Notes: a model not told the origin generated them from the sequence alone. 64,000 nt of DNA from Rs1 sp038900335 (GCA_038900335.1 JBBMRB010000001.1:186001-250000); one strand, 5' to 3'. Positions 27,038-36,386 are shown, counted from the stretch's first letter. Numbers and translations: made by a program.

Positions 27038-28225
27038 ATGGACGATCACCCTAAAGCAGCACTTATTATCGCAATTCAAAATTATCTAGATACACGAACT
27101 GCGGATATTTCATCGTATAGGTCACTGTTCAGTGAGGCTAGTCACATAGTCACTGTTGAATTTATTCGTAGACATGAACAGGAAATTCTAGAACTTAAAT
27201 CACCAAACTCACAACAAGCATTCAATGAAGCAGTACTTTTTGCGGCTATTACAGTTGCCTCAGAGTTAGCTGTTGCAGCACTAGCAGTGCGTTTTGTTAC
27301 CTCAATCATTAGAGTGAGTAATATTAGTCGATCCGTAATAAACTCAGGAAACACCAGTATATTAAAAAATCTATCGGCCTTAAAAATAGTGGCTAAGGCA
27401 GATGATGTATTAAAAAACTCAAAAATTTTTCAATTACAAACTAAGACAGTAGAAAAATTAATTAACCAAAAAATAAAGGACGTCAGTACTAGCGATAACT
27501 CAAGAGAAACGCCTGCAACACCAGCTAGAATTCAAAAAAAATCCTATAAGAGTACATATGAAAACTTATCTAATTCAATCCAGGGTTACTTGACTACTCA
27601 GCATTCTATCGTGATTGCAAATTGTAAGTACTTTCGTTATTTAACACTACACGACTCAACACCGCACCTAACAAATGAGGAAACTAAAAAACTGATTAGT
27701 GTACTTGAAGATAACTCTGTACCAATATTGTCTCAAGATTCTGAAGGAGAGTATGGAGAGTCCTCTTTTATGTCTGATTTCCTTATCACAACAATATATT
27801 TGTCAATTATCAATTTGTACAAAACGGTAAATAAACATGACATAGCTTCGTTAAATGAAGTACTGGCTGAACCTGCTATGGGCTATGATACGAGCAAGAA
27901 AGTAGAGTCACTTTACAATACTATTACGACGAACACCGGTTCACCTGGTAGTAAAGCAGCTTCACTAAGCCCATATCGATTGACTATATTAGACAAAAAA
28001 CATTGGTCGTTTCTCCGTTCTCGCGCAATTGCCATGCTAGGAATAGAACAACCAATAGCTAAAACAAACACCATTTCACCTACATTGCATGAACTACTAC
28101 ATCCAAGTGTAGAATACAAAATCATGTCTGCTCATGCTTCAAGTAAAGAAGATATCAGGGTATTCAATTTTCTTGCTAAAATTGAAGATTCATTAAATCG
28201 CTCAGAATTTAATTTGTTTAATTAA
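27038..28225 (+). CDS. Unrecognised 395-residue partner with hydrophobic segment
   Basis: Begins on the base after the stop of the 1062-residue gene, so translation is surely coupled. Residues ~66-95 are hydrophobic (EAVLFAAITVASELAVAALA then VRFVTSIIRVS) and could span or insert into a membrane; the rest is polar and helical with long Ser/Thr/Asn-rich stretches. There is no signal peptide, catalytic motif or recognised domain. A possible reading is a membrane-associating partner of the upstream protein, but this is inference. A shortened copy of the R repeat lies ~60 nt after its stop. Confidence 0.8.
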   Translation: MDDHPKAALIIAIQNYLDTRTADISSYRSLFSEASHIVTVEFIRRHEQEILELKSPNSQQAFNEAVLFAAITVASELAVAALAVRFVTSIIRVSNISRSVINSGNTSILKNLSALKIVAKADDVLKNSKIFQLQTKTVEKLINQKIKDVSTSDNSRETPATPARIQKKSYKSTYENLSNSIQGYLTTQHSIVIANCKYFRYLTLHDSTPHLTNEETKKLISVLEDNSVPILSQDSEGEYGESSFMSDFLITTIYLSIINLYKTVNKHDIASLNEVLAEPAMGYDTSKKVESLYNTITTNTGSPGSKAASLSPYRLTILDKKHWSFLRSRAIAMLGIEQPIAKTNTISPTLHELLHPSVEYKIMSAHASSKEDIRVFNFLAKIEDSLNRSEFNLFN

Positions 28226-28561
28226 CTAGTATTTTGAATAAACTTTTATCATTAAATACATCGCTCCCAGAGTCCTCACTACTAAGCTAGAGTATAGTCC
28301 CCTTGTATTGCCGGCGCAGCAGCTGTCGACAATAGTAGGGCAGACTTTTCTTTGCTTTGCTTTCCTTTGATTCGGTTTCTTTTGCCCAGCTCAAGCAAAT
28401 GAGCCAAGCTGTTAAATTAGTTATCTGTTAGTGCAAACAGTCCTTGCTCTAAACCTTGCTAATTTTATGTTATTAAATAATACCAGTAATTTTAATTAGT
28501 AATATTCAGTTCATATACTAAGCTGATATGTTATATGGTTAATTAAGATGATGGATTGACA
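28226..28561. other. Spacer holding a repeat remnant
   Basis: Apart from the R-repeat relative near 28286-28385 the spacer holds no gene. It provides the promoter for the following exported protein. Confidence 0.5.
28286..28385. repeat. Shortened relative of the R repeat
   Basis: CCCCTTGTATTG, GACAATAGTAGGGC and ACTTTTCTTTG occur in the same order as in the four R copies at the left end, but the ~100 nt that carry the GCGACA and TAGGCC hairpins are missing. The T-rich part has diverged. It shows the element is dispersed in this genome and not confined to the recX region. Confidence 0.7.
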
Positions 28562-29353
28562 ATGAAGAGAAGAATCAGCACAGGGAATCACTTTTTATTT
28601 ATTCGAACTTGCTTGCAATCAGGCTTAGCCTGTCTCTTGCCTTTACTAGTACATAATGCCTTTGCCAAAGATTTTAAAGCAAGTATTGCTCATATTCCTA
28701 TGCTGGCTGAGTCTGCTGAAGAAGGGCCTTTTATCGATTTAACTAAGGCACTTGATGACGCTTATGAAGAGGGGAGCTTTACCATTAAAGTGTATCCGAT
28801 GGGGCGATCGTTAAATAATGTTGTTGATGGCCGCGCTGATTTCCACCTGCCGATGATTCATAGCCCTTATGTTGATCTCAATTCTCTGCCTTATCGATTC
28901 GCTTCACAAACAATGGGGTCTGTCTGTTTTGTTATTTATTCTCACAAAGAAAATCCGATCACAGCCCAAATGATTGTCGATAATACAGGCGCAGATATAT
29001 TTCCTTATAAAATTGAGACGTTAAGGGGTATGAAAGGTTTACTACAGTTGCCGTTTGCTATTGAAGAGGCTTCTCAGATAGAGCAAAGTTTAAGGAATAT
29101 AGCAAAGAAACGCATCGATGCTTTAATTTTTGCGCAAGAAGAAACTGATTTTGTGTTACGACAATTGAGTTTGTCATCTATTCATCGCTCTTTATTTGCC
29201 TGCTGGGATGATGTCATTGTTATCCCAAAAGGAGATAAAGGAGATGCTATCGATAAGGTTATAGCAACGGCTCTACAAGCACTCAATGATAATGGCACTT
29301 TAGTGCAGCTTAGAAAAAAAATTCATGTCCCGTATATTGATTGGCAACCTTAG
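28562..29353 (+). CDS. Exported periplasmic binding protein-like (SBP family 3 type)
   Basis: Secreted protein with a signal peptide ending LVHNAFAKD. The mature part (about 235 residues) has the size and pattern of small extracellular solute-binding proteins: VYPMGRSLNNVVDGRADFHL near residues 75-95 and FACWDDVIVIPKGDKGDAID near 220. No transporter gene lies beside it, and many such orphans act in sensing. The ATG at 28562 is preferred over the TTG at 28556 because GGA lies 8 nt upstream of it. The ligand is unknown. Confidence 0.65.
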   Translation: MKRRISTGNHFLFIRTCLQSGLACLLPLLVHNAFAKDFKASIAHIPMLAESAEEGPFIDLTKALDDAYEEGSFTIKVYPMGRSLNNVVDGRADFHLPMIHSPYVDLNSLPYRFASQTMGSVCFVIYSHKENPITAQMIVDNTGADIFPYKIETLRGMKGLLQLPFAIEEASQIEQSLRNIAKKRIDALIFAQEETDFVLRQLSLSSIHRSLFACWDDVIVIPKGDKGDAIDKVIATALQALNDNGTLVQLRKKIHVPYIDWQP

Positions 29354-29514
29354 CCATTTCCATCATTTTTTCATTGTTAGTATTAAAGCTAAAATACCCG
29401 CCATTATTAATAGCGCTGATTAAGGCGAAGTAACTTTTAAAATAAGATACAATTGCATTAATCAACACTGTCACTTTTTTATTTATAACCCTTTTGTTTA
29501 GTGATCCATAGCAC

Positions 29515-30195
29515 ATGATTTATTTAATATTAATTGGTTTGTTCTTATTAGTGGCTTATGGCCCATCTTTATGGGTGCGCTACGTATTGAAAAAATACTC
29601 AACTCCTATAGCTAATATGCCAGGTACTGGCGCTGAGTTGGCGACACATCTTATTGAGCGTTTTAAGCTTGAGGGAGTAAACGTGGTACGTGGCGGTGCA
29701 GGTGAGAATTATTACTCACCTGATGAAAAAATAGTGTGCCTAAGCCCTGATGTCTATCAAGGTAAATCTTTAACCGCGGTTGCTGTTGCCGCCCACGAAG
29801 TGGGCCATGCGATTCAGTTTTACAATGATGAGCCGGTGACTAAGTTACGCAAGCGCTATTTATCTAAGGCTATGTTGGTAAAGCGTGCGGGCTCGATGAT
29901 ATTGATGAGTATCCCAGTATTTACTTTCTTGTTAAAAAGCCCGGTTATTATGGTTATTGGCATAGCTATTGGTTTGTTAACCATGTTGTCATCGGTGTTT
30001 ATGTACGCCGCTATTTTGCCTGAAGAGTATGATGCGAGTTACAAAAAAGCGTTACCTATTTTAGCACAAGGCTATTTACCTAAAGAGCATATGCCTGCAG
30101 CTAGAAAGATTTTACAGGCGTGTGCACTGACTTATGTCGCTGCGGCGCTGGCTGATATTTTTAGTTTGTGGCGTTGGTTTAGAATGATTCGTTAA
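29515..30195 (+). CDS. Membrane zinc metallopeptidase (YugP/Zn_peptidase_2 type)
   Basis: Integral membrane protein of 226 residues. It has an N-terminal helix (MIYLILIGLFLLVAYGPSLW), a zinc-binding HEVGHA motif at about residues 93-98 (VAVAAHEVGHAIQFYNDEP), a hydrophobic hairpin (about 125-165), a conserved LPEEYDASYKKALPIL where the Glu/Asp may complete the metal site, and a terminal helix. This matches the PF04298 family, whose cellular substrates are largely unknown. It appears monocistronic. Confidence 0.85.
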   Translation: MIYLILIGLFLLVAYGPSLWVRYVLKKYSTPIANMPGTGAELATHLIERFKLEGVNVVRGGAGENYYSPDEKIVCLSPDVYQGKSLTAVAVAAHEVGHAIQFYNDEPVTKLRKRYLSKAMLVKRAGSMILMSIPVFTFLLKSPVIMVIGIAIGLLTMLSSVFMYAAILPEEYDASYKKALPILAQGYLPKEHMPAARKILQACALTYVAAALADIFSLWRWFRMIR

Positions 30196-30323
30196 CTTAA
30201 AGTTATTAACTATTATGTTTTTATTTATATAATAATCAATTGCTTAAATAGATAATTAAAACTAATATCTAATATTTTCGAGATCTGTTAGCCGCCAATT
30301 GCTATAAAATATCACTAGCTCTT

Positions 30324-30361
30324 AAAAAAACGCTGATTGTTACATCATAGAACAATCAGCG
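30324..30361 (-). terminator. Terminator of the ABC exporter operon
   Basis: CGCTGATTGTT (30331-30341) and AACAATCAGCG (30351-30361) form a perfect 11-bp stem. Read on the minus strand it is followed by a T7 run (30324-30330), a standard intrinsic terminator ~35 nt after the exporter gene ends. Confidence 0.85.
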
Positions 30362-30397
30362 CTGATCTATTTTTATCACCTTAATTACGCCGTTTAA

Positions 30398-32224
30398 TTA
30401 GCGGTACTCATTTGTTAATGCCAACTCATCTGAGCTAGCCTGAGCCACTAACAAACCAACATCATCAGCAATGTTAGTATCATCTGTGAGAAGCCTCGCA
30501 TATACCCCAGCCATGGCCAGTAGTTGATAATGATTACCGCGCTCGACAATTTTACCTTGGTTGAGCACTAATATTTGATCTGAGTGTTTAATAGTACTTA
30601 AGCGGTGGGCAATGGCTATCACTGTTTTTTCTTCAAACAAACGGCCAATGGCTTTTTGTATTAGGTTTTCAGTAATCGAATCTACTGAACTAGTGGCTTC
30701 ATCTAACATCATTACTTGCCCACCTTGAGCGACTGATCTGGCAAAGGAGATGAGCTGGGCTTGGCCTGCGGATAAGTTGCTGCCATTATTTTCTAGCTTA
30801 AATTGATATTGACCTTCAAGTGCCATGACAAAGTCATGAGCGAAAACGTATTGTGCAGCGTCTATTACCGCATCTTTATCAATATGATCAGCACCTAGTG
30901 AGATATTAAACTCAATATCCTTTTCAAACAAAAACACATCCTGTTGCATTAATGAAAACAGCTGAAGCATTGCCTTCTTAGGGATGCTAGATAACTCAAT
31001 ACCGTTGAGTAATATACTGCCTTCGTAGTTCATATAGGTTTTATTGATGATGCGAATAATGGTTGATTTACCTGAACCCGTCGTCCCTACTAAGGCTAAT
31101 TGCTCACCTTTGTTCAGCGTGAAGGAGACATCGTCTAAAACATAAGGGCCGCTACCATTATATTGAAAGCGTACGTTTTTAAACTCAAGGCTCTCAAAGT
31201 TTACTAACTTATCTGCTAACTCTTGCTCTGTCAAAAAAGTGAGACCTTGCTCTTCTAAATCTTCAATAAAAAGCTCTTCTATGTGCTCAAACGCGGCAAA
31301 AGAGCGCTGTATGGAAGCGATTTGTGAGGTGAAGTCGCGCAGCGGCACGAATACTTTTTCTAAAGTATTGATAAAGGCGATCAATACACCAAGGCTGACA
31401 GCGCCTGCTAGCACCTTGCCTGATCCATACCAGATAATCAGCCCGATGGTGATGGAGGTAATACCAGTGATCACTGAAAATAAGCTGGCATCGTATTTGT
31501 TAGTTTTTAATTGCGCGCGTAAAAAGTCTTGAGTGTAGCGATGATACTTGGCTTCTACTTCTTTTTCTGCGCCATATAATTGCACCGTTTTTACACCTAA
31601 CAAGCACTCTTGTAAAAAACCTGTGCTCTTAGCTAGTGATGAGCGAGTGATGGTGTACATTGCACGCAGGCGGTTGCGCACATATTGAGTCAGCATCAGC
31701 ACAGGTGGAAACACCAGCAACACTAATAGGGCTAATTGCCAGTTAATGAAAAACATAAATATCAGTACGGCGAGCGTATTAATAGAGTCTTTCACTAAAC
31801 TGAGTACACCTAAGACGAAGGAGTCACCTATTACCTCTAAATCGCTGGTTAAGCGCGATAAGGTGACACCGGTCGGCGTTTTATCATAGTAGCTTCTAGG
31901 TAGTTTCAAAATACGTTTAAAAAGCGCCATGCGAATATCAAATATCGCGTTCTGTCCCGTCATACGTAGGTAATAGGTGTAGAAGGCATCGGCAATATAG
32001 TTAACGATTAATACCACTAACATAATGGCGATTAGCATCATCAACCCTTGGTATTTACCAGGTGTTAGGTGCTCATCAATCACTTGAATCACTAACCATG
32101 GGAATAACAAGTTGGCAGCAACTGATATAGGCATCATCAACAAGCCAATAAAGGCCGTTTTTTTATAGCGTGATGCATAGTAAAAAAAGTGTTTGAGGTG
32201 TTGTAAATCAAGAGACTTAATCAT
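30398..32224 (-). CDS. ABC exporter half-transporter with the catalytic Walker B (MdlB-like)
   Basis: Fused membrane and ATPase subunit of 608 residues: six membrane helices (1-320), then a nucleotide-binding domain with Walker A GTTGSGKST, signature LSAGQAQL (non-canonical second residue) and Walker B MMLDEATSSVD, with the catalytic Glu present and an H-loop in AHRLST. It overlaps the upstream half-transporter by ATGA. Together they form a heterodimer. The degenerate LSAGQ pairs with the other subunit's Walker B, which lacks Glu, so the pair has one active and one degenerate ATP site. The exported compound is unknown. Confidence 0.85.
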   Translation of the reverse strand: MIKSLDLQHLKHFFYYASRYKKTAFIGLLMMPISVAANLLFPWLVIQVIDEHLTPGKYQGLMMLIAIMLVVLIVNYIADAFYTYYLRMTGQNAIFDIRMALFKRILKLPRSYYDKTPTGVTLSRLTSDLEVIGDSFVLGVLSLVKDSINTLAVLIFMFFINWQLALLVLLVFPPVLMLTQYVRNRLRAMYTITRSSLAKSTGFLQECLLGVKTVQLYGAEKEVEAKYHRYTQDFLRAQLKTNKYDASLFSVITGITSITIGLIIWYGSGKVLAGAVSLGVLIAFINTLEKVFVPLRDFTSQIASIQRSFAAFEHIEELFIEDLEEQGLTFLTEQELADKLVNFESLEFKNVRFQYNGSGPYVLDDVSFTLNKGEQLALVGTTGSGKSTIIRIINKTYMNYEGSILLNGIELSSIPKKAMLQLFSLMQQDVFLFEKDIEFNISLGADHIDKDAVIDAAQYVFAHDFVMALEGQYQFKLENNGSNLSAGQAQLISFARSVAQGGQVMMLDEATSSVDSITENLIQKAIGRLFEEKTVIAIAHRLSTIKHSDQILVLNQGKIVERGNHYQLLAMAGVYARLLTDDTNIADDVGLLVAQASSDELALTNEYR

Positions 32225-34011
32225 GATAATACCTCTGCTTCTTGCTGTGATTCATGCTGTTGTAGCTCCCATGTGTTACGGTAGTAGCTAGATGATTCCA
32301 GTAGTTGTGCATGGGTACCGCGGGCAATGATTTCACCGTTTTGAAGCACCAAAATGCTGTCCATGTATTCCAATGCACTGACGCGATGTGAAACGACTAA
32401 TAAACTTTGGCCTTGCATACGCTTAAATACCGCTTTAAGGATCGAGCGTTCAGTATCGTAATCAACAGCGCTTAGCACGTTATCCATAATAATAAGATCA
32501 CAGGGGGTGAGCAGGGCGCGGGCGATACTTAAGCGCTGTTTTTGACCACCTGATAACATGATGCCTTTTTCACCTACTAGCGTTTGATCACCTTTACTAA
32601 AGCGCTGCACATCATCACTTAACTGACTCAGCTTAAGCACATGCTCGACATTGAGATCATCAGTGTTTTGATCTTGATCATTAGCACCAAATTTAACATT
32701 TTCACTAATAGTATCCGAAAACAGGAAAGGCTCTTGGGTAATGGTGCGCACATAGCGGCGCCAGTCTTGGCGTGACATTTGAGTAATATCTTTATCGCCC
32801 CAAAATATGTGGCCCTGATCAATGGATAAATGATGATTCAAGCAATTGACTAAGGTACTTTTGCCAGAGCCAATGCTACCTAAAACCCCCACTTTTTCAC
32901 CTGCTTTTATCGAGAAGCTTAAGTCCTTTAATATAGCTTCGCCGCTTTTGTTTTTAGCGTTTGGATAGTGATAACTCAGGTTTTTAACGATAAGGGTTGA
33001 GCCGTGCAAACTCGCTTTTTCAGCATCATCCATGGTGTGCATATCAGTGCCTGGTATTTCGTTATTGAGAATGCTCTGCACACTATCAATACTGATCATA
33101 CCCATTTGATAGACAGTGACAATTCGCCCTAAATGCATCAAAGGTAGCGCTAAAAGTACGGAGTAAGATAAAAACGCGGTAATCTCACCAATCGATAGTT
33201 TCGACTGTAGTAGGTAGTAACCGCCGAGCCCTAAAATCAATACCTTCATGAAATGGTTGGCATAGTCCAAAATAGGCATGAAAAAGGTTTGGATTTTGGC
33301 GATTTTCATCGTGCAATCTAACAAGCGACGATTCACCGAATCCACTTCATTGGTTGCCCACTCGCCCATTTGCTGATTTTTAATCAAATCGATGCCCGAT
33401 AAATAGTTCATCAACTGCTCAGACAAGTTCTGTAAAGATAACAAGCGCTGTGCTTGTAAGGCTCGCAACTTTCTGAAACCTAGCCAGAAAATAACAGAGG
33501 CAATAATGATAGGTATTACAGAGTAGAAGGTCAGTTGTGGCGATATTCGCCACATCCAAATAGGCGTTAATGACACTGCAAAAAAGATGTTAAAAAATTG
33601 CAGAAAACCAACGCCATAAAACAAGCGAATACCAGTCAGATCATTATTGATGATGGATATCAATTTACCTGAAGCGTAGCGTCGATGAAAAGTGGCGGGC
33701 AAGCGATTTAAACGATAAAAGAGGTCGTTTTTTAACGCCGCTTCAGTAATACGCCCAGGGTTTAGTGCATACATGCGCGATAAAATACGAATCACCACCA
33801 TAATCAGCGATAGCGCGATGACCCATTGTACGTTCTCTACCAAGCCTGCTTTTGACTCAAGTGTTGATTGGTTGAGTAAATCAACCGCGAGTTGAATATA
33901 ACGCGGTATTTCCACTTGCAGGTAATTGACGACAAAAATACAGACTATCGCAAACAAATAAGAATACTTATTGAGCATTAAATAATGAATGATAAATTTT
34001 GATTTAGTCAT
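32221..34011 (-). CDS. ABC exporter half-transporter with degenerate Walker B (MdlA-like)
   Basis: 596-residue partner of the heterodimer: membrane domain (about 15-310), Walker A GSIGSGKST, canonical signature LSGGQKQR, and Walker B LIIMDNVLSAVD in which Asn replaces the catalytic Glu (MdlA of E. coli has Asp). Its intact signature completes the active site on the other subunit. The 3' ATGA overlap with the partner and the 8-nt overlap with the small upstream gene make a tight three-gene operon. Lipid, peptide or drug export are possible. Confidence 0.85.
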   Translation of the reverse strand: MTKSKFIIHYLMLNKYSYLFAIVCIFVVNYLQVEIPRYIQLAVDLLNQSTLESKAGLVENVQWVIALSLIMVVIRILSRMYALNPGRITEAALKNDLFYRLNRLPATFHRRYASGKLISIINNDLTGIRLFYGVGFLQFFNIFFAVSLTPIWMWRISPQLTFYSVIPIIIASVIFWLGFRKLRALQAQRLLSLQNLSEQLMNYLSGIDLIKNQQMGEWATNEVDSVNRRLLDCTMKIAKIQTFFMPILDYANHFMKVLILGLGGYYLLQSKLSIGEITAFLSYSVLLALPLMHLGRIVTVYQMGMISIDSVQSILNNEIPGTDMHTMDDAEKASLHGSTLIVKNLSYHYPNAKNKSGEAILKDLSFSIKAGEKVGVLGSIGSGKSTLVNCLNHHLSIDQGHIFWGDKDITQMSRQDWRRYVRTITQEPFLFSDTISENVKFGANDQDQNTDDLNVEHVLKLSQLSDDVQRFSKGDQTLVGEKGIMLSGGQKQRLSIARALLTPCDLIIMDNVLSAVDYDTERSILKAVFKRMQGQSLLVVSHRVSALEYMDSILVLQNGEIIARGTHAQLLESSSYYRNTWELQQHESQQEAEVLS

Positions 34012-34216
34012 TACTGTCCAAGCCTTCAGGGCTTATAGAGGGGTGTTGGGCAAGGCAGGCGCTGATAATCAACTGTCTTGGATCACCTTGTTCACTTAAT
34101 TGCTCAAGCAGCCAAGCAGGAAGTCGAATGGGTTGAGTTTTGATGCCGGGTTTGCGACCGCAACCACTGCGCTTGCCGCCATGATCACAGCAGCCTTCGT
34201 TAAACTTATTAGACAT
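34004..34216 (-). CDS. Small protein with GGKRSGCGRKPG motif leading the ABC operon
   Basis: 70-residue protein: MSNKFNEGCCDHGGKRSGCG followed by RKPGIKTQPIRLPAWLLEQL. GGKR-x-G-x-GRKPG is a motif I know from small DNA-binding proteins, where Ala is usual in place of the Cys seen here. The IRLPAWLLEQL stretch resembles a ribbon-helix-helix. The three Cys and His in the N-terminal 20 residues could bind metal. It overlaps the ABC gene by 8 nt, so it may be the operon's own regulator. The ATG at 34216 is chosen over a TTG at 34270; both have weak ribosome-binding sites. Confidence 0.65.
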   Translation of the reverse strand: MSNKFNEGCCDHGGKRSGCGRKPGIKTQPIRLPAWLLEQLSEQGDPRQLIISACLAQHPSISPEGLDSND

Positions 34217-34400
34217 TTTATTCGCTTTTAAGGTGGGAGGTAATAGATTTGATAAGTGTACGCTTTTCAAGTGTCATTTACTAGCGCCTTTGCTCTTGAG
34301 GCCACTGATAATTGCTCTTTTTGTTATTGATCTTCGTTAACTATTTTATTGCAGTCAATGGTATGTGTTTTTAATTTATAAAAATAGGTCAATAAAAAAA

Positions 34401-34429
34401 TTGACATGTAAGCCTTAAGTGTTTTTAAT
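34401..34429 (+). promoter_or_regulatory. Sigma70-type promoter of the sugar ABC operon
   Basis: TTGACA (34401-34406), a 17-nt spacer and TTTAAT (34424-34429) give a near-consensus promoter about 70 nt upstream of the ATPase gene. Confidence 0.6.
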
Positions 34430-34501
34430 TGGTAAAAAACAAATATAATAAAATGTAAAATTTCTTTGCTAGCAATACAGAGAAATCGTTGGAGATAACT
34501 A

Positions 34502-35290
34502 ATGGAACATCTAGAAGGTGCCAAAGAGATTCTAAAGGCACGCGGGTTAAGCAAGCATTACGGTGGTGTTGTCGCTTTAGATGCCGTTGACTTAGATCTA
34601 AGGGAAGGCGAAGTACTCGCTATTGTCGGTGATAATGGGGCGGGCAAGTCGACTTTAGTTAAAGCTCTGACAGGGGCTATTGCTAAAACCTCTGGAAATA
34701 TCTTAATAGATGGCATAGAGACGCGTATTGATAGCCCGGGCGATGCCAAAGCTGCTGGCATGGAAACGGTCTATCAAGATCTTGCACTGGTCAATGAAAT
34801 ATCAATCACTAAAAATATGTTCTTAGGCCGAGAAATAATCAAAGATAATTTTCTTGGGCGTTTATTTGGCGTGCTCGACTTTGCTGAAATGGACAAAAAA
34901 ATACGCGATTTGTTTGAAAAACTCGATATCCGGATCGCCGATATTTATAGAGATGCGCAAGCTTTCTCCGGCGGTCAGCGCCAAGCGGTCGCCCTTGCTA
35001 AAACAGTCATGTTTGGTAAAAGAATTGCGATTTTGGACGAGCCTACTGCAGCATTAGGTGTGCGTGAGAGCAAGATGGCGATGGACCTAGTGTGCTCTTT
35101 AAAAGATCACGGTTTATCAGTGATCATGATTACTCATAATATGCAGCATGTCCTTAATTACTGTGATCGAGTCATTGTGATGCGTTTAGGTAAAGTCGCT
35201 GCAGTCTGCAATGTTAATGAGGTTGATGGGGATATGTTAGTTGGGCTGATCACTGGCGCTATAGATAAAAAGGAAAGTAACCATGTCTAG
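34502..35290 (+). CDS. Sugar ABC importer, single-domain ATPase (FrcA-like)
   Basis: Cytosolic ATPase of a carbohydrate importer of the ribose/fructose class. One nucleotide-binding domain only (262 residues), unlike the double-length RbsA/AraG type. Walker A GDNGAGKST (about 43-51), Q-loop VYQDLALVNE, signature FSGGQRQAVA, Walker B IAILDEPTAALG and H-loop MITHNMQH are complete. GGAGATA precedes the ATG. It overlaps the permease gene by 8 nt. Its location beside seven L-galactose-type catabolic genes suggests L-galactose or a related sugar as cargo. Confidence 0.9.
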   Translation: MEHLEGAKEILKARGLSKHYGGVVALDAVDLDLREGEVLAIVGDNGAGKSTLVKALTGAIAKTSGNILIDGIETRIDSPGDAKAAGMETVYQDLALVNEISITKNMFLGREIIKDNFLGRLFGVLDFAEMDKKIRDLFEKLDIRIADIYRDAQAFSGGQRQAVALAKTVMFGKRIAILDEPTAALGVRESKMAMDLVCSLKDHGLSVIMITHNMQHVLNYCDRVIVMRLGKVAAVCNVNEVDGDMLVGLITGAIDKKESNHV

Positions 35291-36269
35291 TCTAAAAAGT
35301 TCTGAGTTTGTATCAATTCCACAAAAAAACACGAGTAGCTTACAGGTATTAAAATATCAGTTTATGCAAATATGGCAAGTACTTGCAGCGCTGCTACTTA
35401 TCTATGCGGTGTTTTTTATACTCTCTCCTGAGTTTCGAAATCTAGACACATTGCTGTCAATATTTTCGCAAGCGGCAATATTAGCCGTGCTAGCTTGTGG
35501 TACCACCGTTGTCTTGATATCTGGCGGCTTAGACTTATCCGTTGGCTCCATTTTCGCTGTAGTCGGCGTGGTTGTCGGTATCCTTATTAAGGAATATCAG
35601 CTCGCTTATCCTATCGCAATTTTAGGCGCACTAGCTGTTGGTACGGCATTAGGTGCATTGAACGGCATTATTCAAGTGGTGACAAAAGTCCCTGCGTTTA
35701 TCGTGACGCTAGGCGGTTTAACAGCGTACAAAGGCCTGGCTGAAATACTGGCTAGCGGTAAAGATTTGTCTCGTTTTCCTGAAGAGTTCCAAATGTTAGG
35801 CTCAGGCTATTTTTCACCAATTCTTATCATGTTTGGTGCCGCATTACTAACAGGTTTGTTTTTAACCAAAACGCGCTTAGGTAATCATACTTTTGCGATA
35901 GGCGGCAACGAAGAGGTAGCGCGCTTATCTGGTGTCAAGGTAGCACGTAGCAGAATCTATTATTACATGATCGGTGGCATGTTCGCGGCAACTGCAGCGA
36001 TCCTTGAAGTATCTAAGTTAAATTTTGCCCAAAGCTCACGAGGAGTTAGCTATGAGCTGTTCGCGATAGCCGCCGTGGTGATTGGTGGAACCAGCTTATT
36101 TGGCGGGCGCGGTGGTGTCGGCAAAACCGTTATTGGCATGCTGATTATGCAGACGATTATCGTAGGCTTAGCATATTTAGGCGTGGGTACCTCTTTTCAG
36201 CGTATTGCGATAGGTGCAATTATTATCCTGGCAGTGTATTGGGATGTGTGGCGCAGACAGGCTCGATAG
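35283..36269 (+). CDS. Sugar ABC importer permease (RbsC/FrcC-like)
   Basis: Inner-membrane permease of 328 residues with about ten hydrophobic segments. The BPD_transp_2 hallmarks are ISGGLDLSVGSIFAVVGVVV (about 80-99), KVPAFIVTLGGLTAYKG, the coupling stretch IGGNEEVARLSGVKVARSRI, and FAIAAVVIGGTSLFGGRGGV. AAGGAAA precedes its ATG within the ATPase gene. A stable hairpin follows in the gap before the binding protein. Confidence 0.9.
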   Translation: MSSLKSSEFVSIPQKNTSSLQVLKYQFMQIWQVLAALLLIYAVFFILSPEFRNLDTLLSIFSQAAILAVLACGTTVVLISGGLDLSVGSIFAVVGVVVGILIKEYQLAYPIAILGALAVGTALGALNGIIQVVTKVPAFIVTLGGLTAYKGLAEILASGKDLSRFPEEFQMLGSGYFSPILIMFGAALLTGLFLTKTRLGNHTFAIGGNEEVARLSGVKVARSRIYYYMIGGMFAATAAILEVSKLNFAQSSRGVSYELFAIAAVVIGGTSLFGGRGGVGKTVIGMLIMQTIIVGLAYLGVGTSFQRIAIGAIIILAVYWDVWRRQAR

Positions 36270-36313
36270 ATTTTTGATGAATTTAAGGTTTTAAAAAGAG
36301 TACGTGATAAAGC

Positions 36314-36338
36314 GCTAAACAACTTTTAGCTGTTTGGC
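36314..36338 (+). other. Intercistronic hairpin before the binding-protein gene
   Basis: GCTAAACA (36314-36321) and TGTTTGGC (36331-36338) pair with one G-U in the gap between permease and binding-protein genes. Such hairpins can cap or protect mRNA and so raise the level of the binding protein over the membrane parts. Confidence 0.4.
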
Positions 36339-36386
36339 AATAAGCGCCCAACGGGGTGAATTAAAATTAAGTTAAGGATAAAAATA

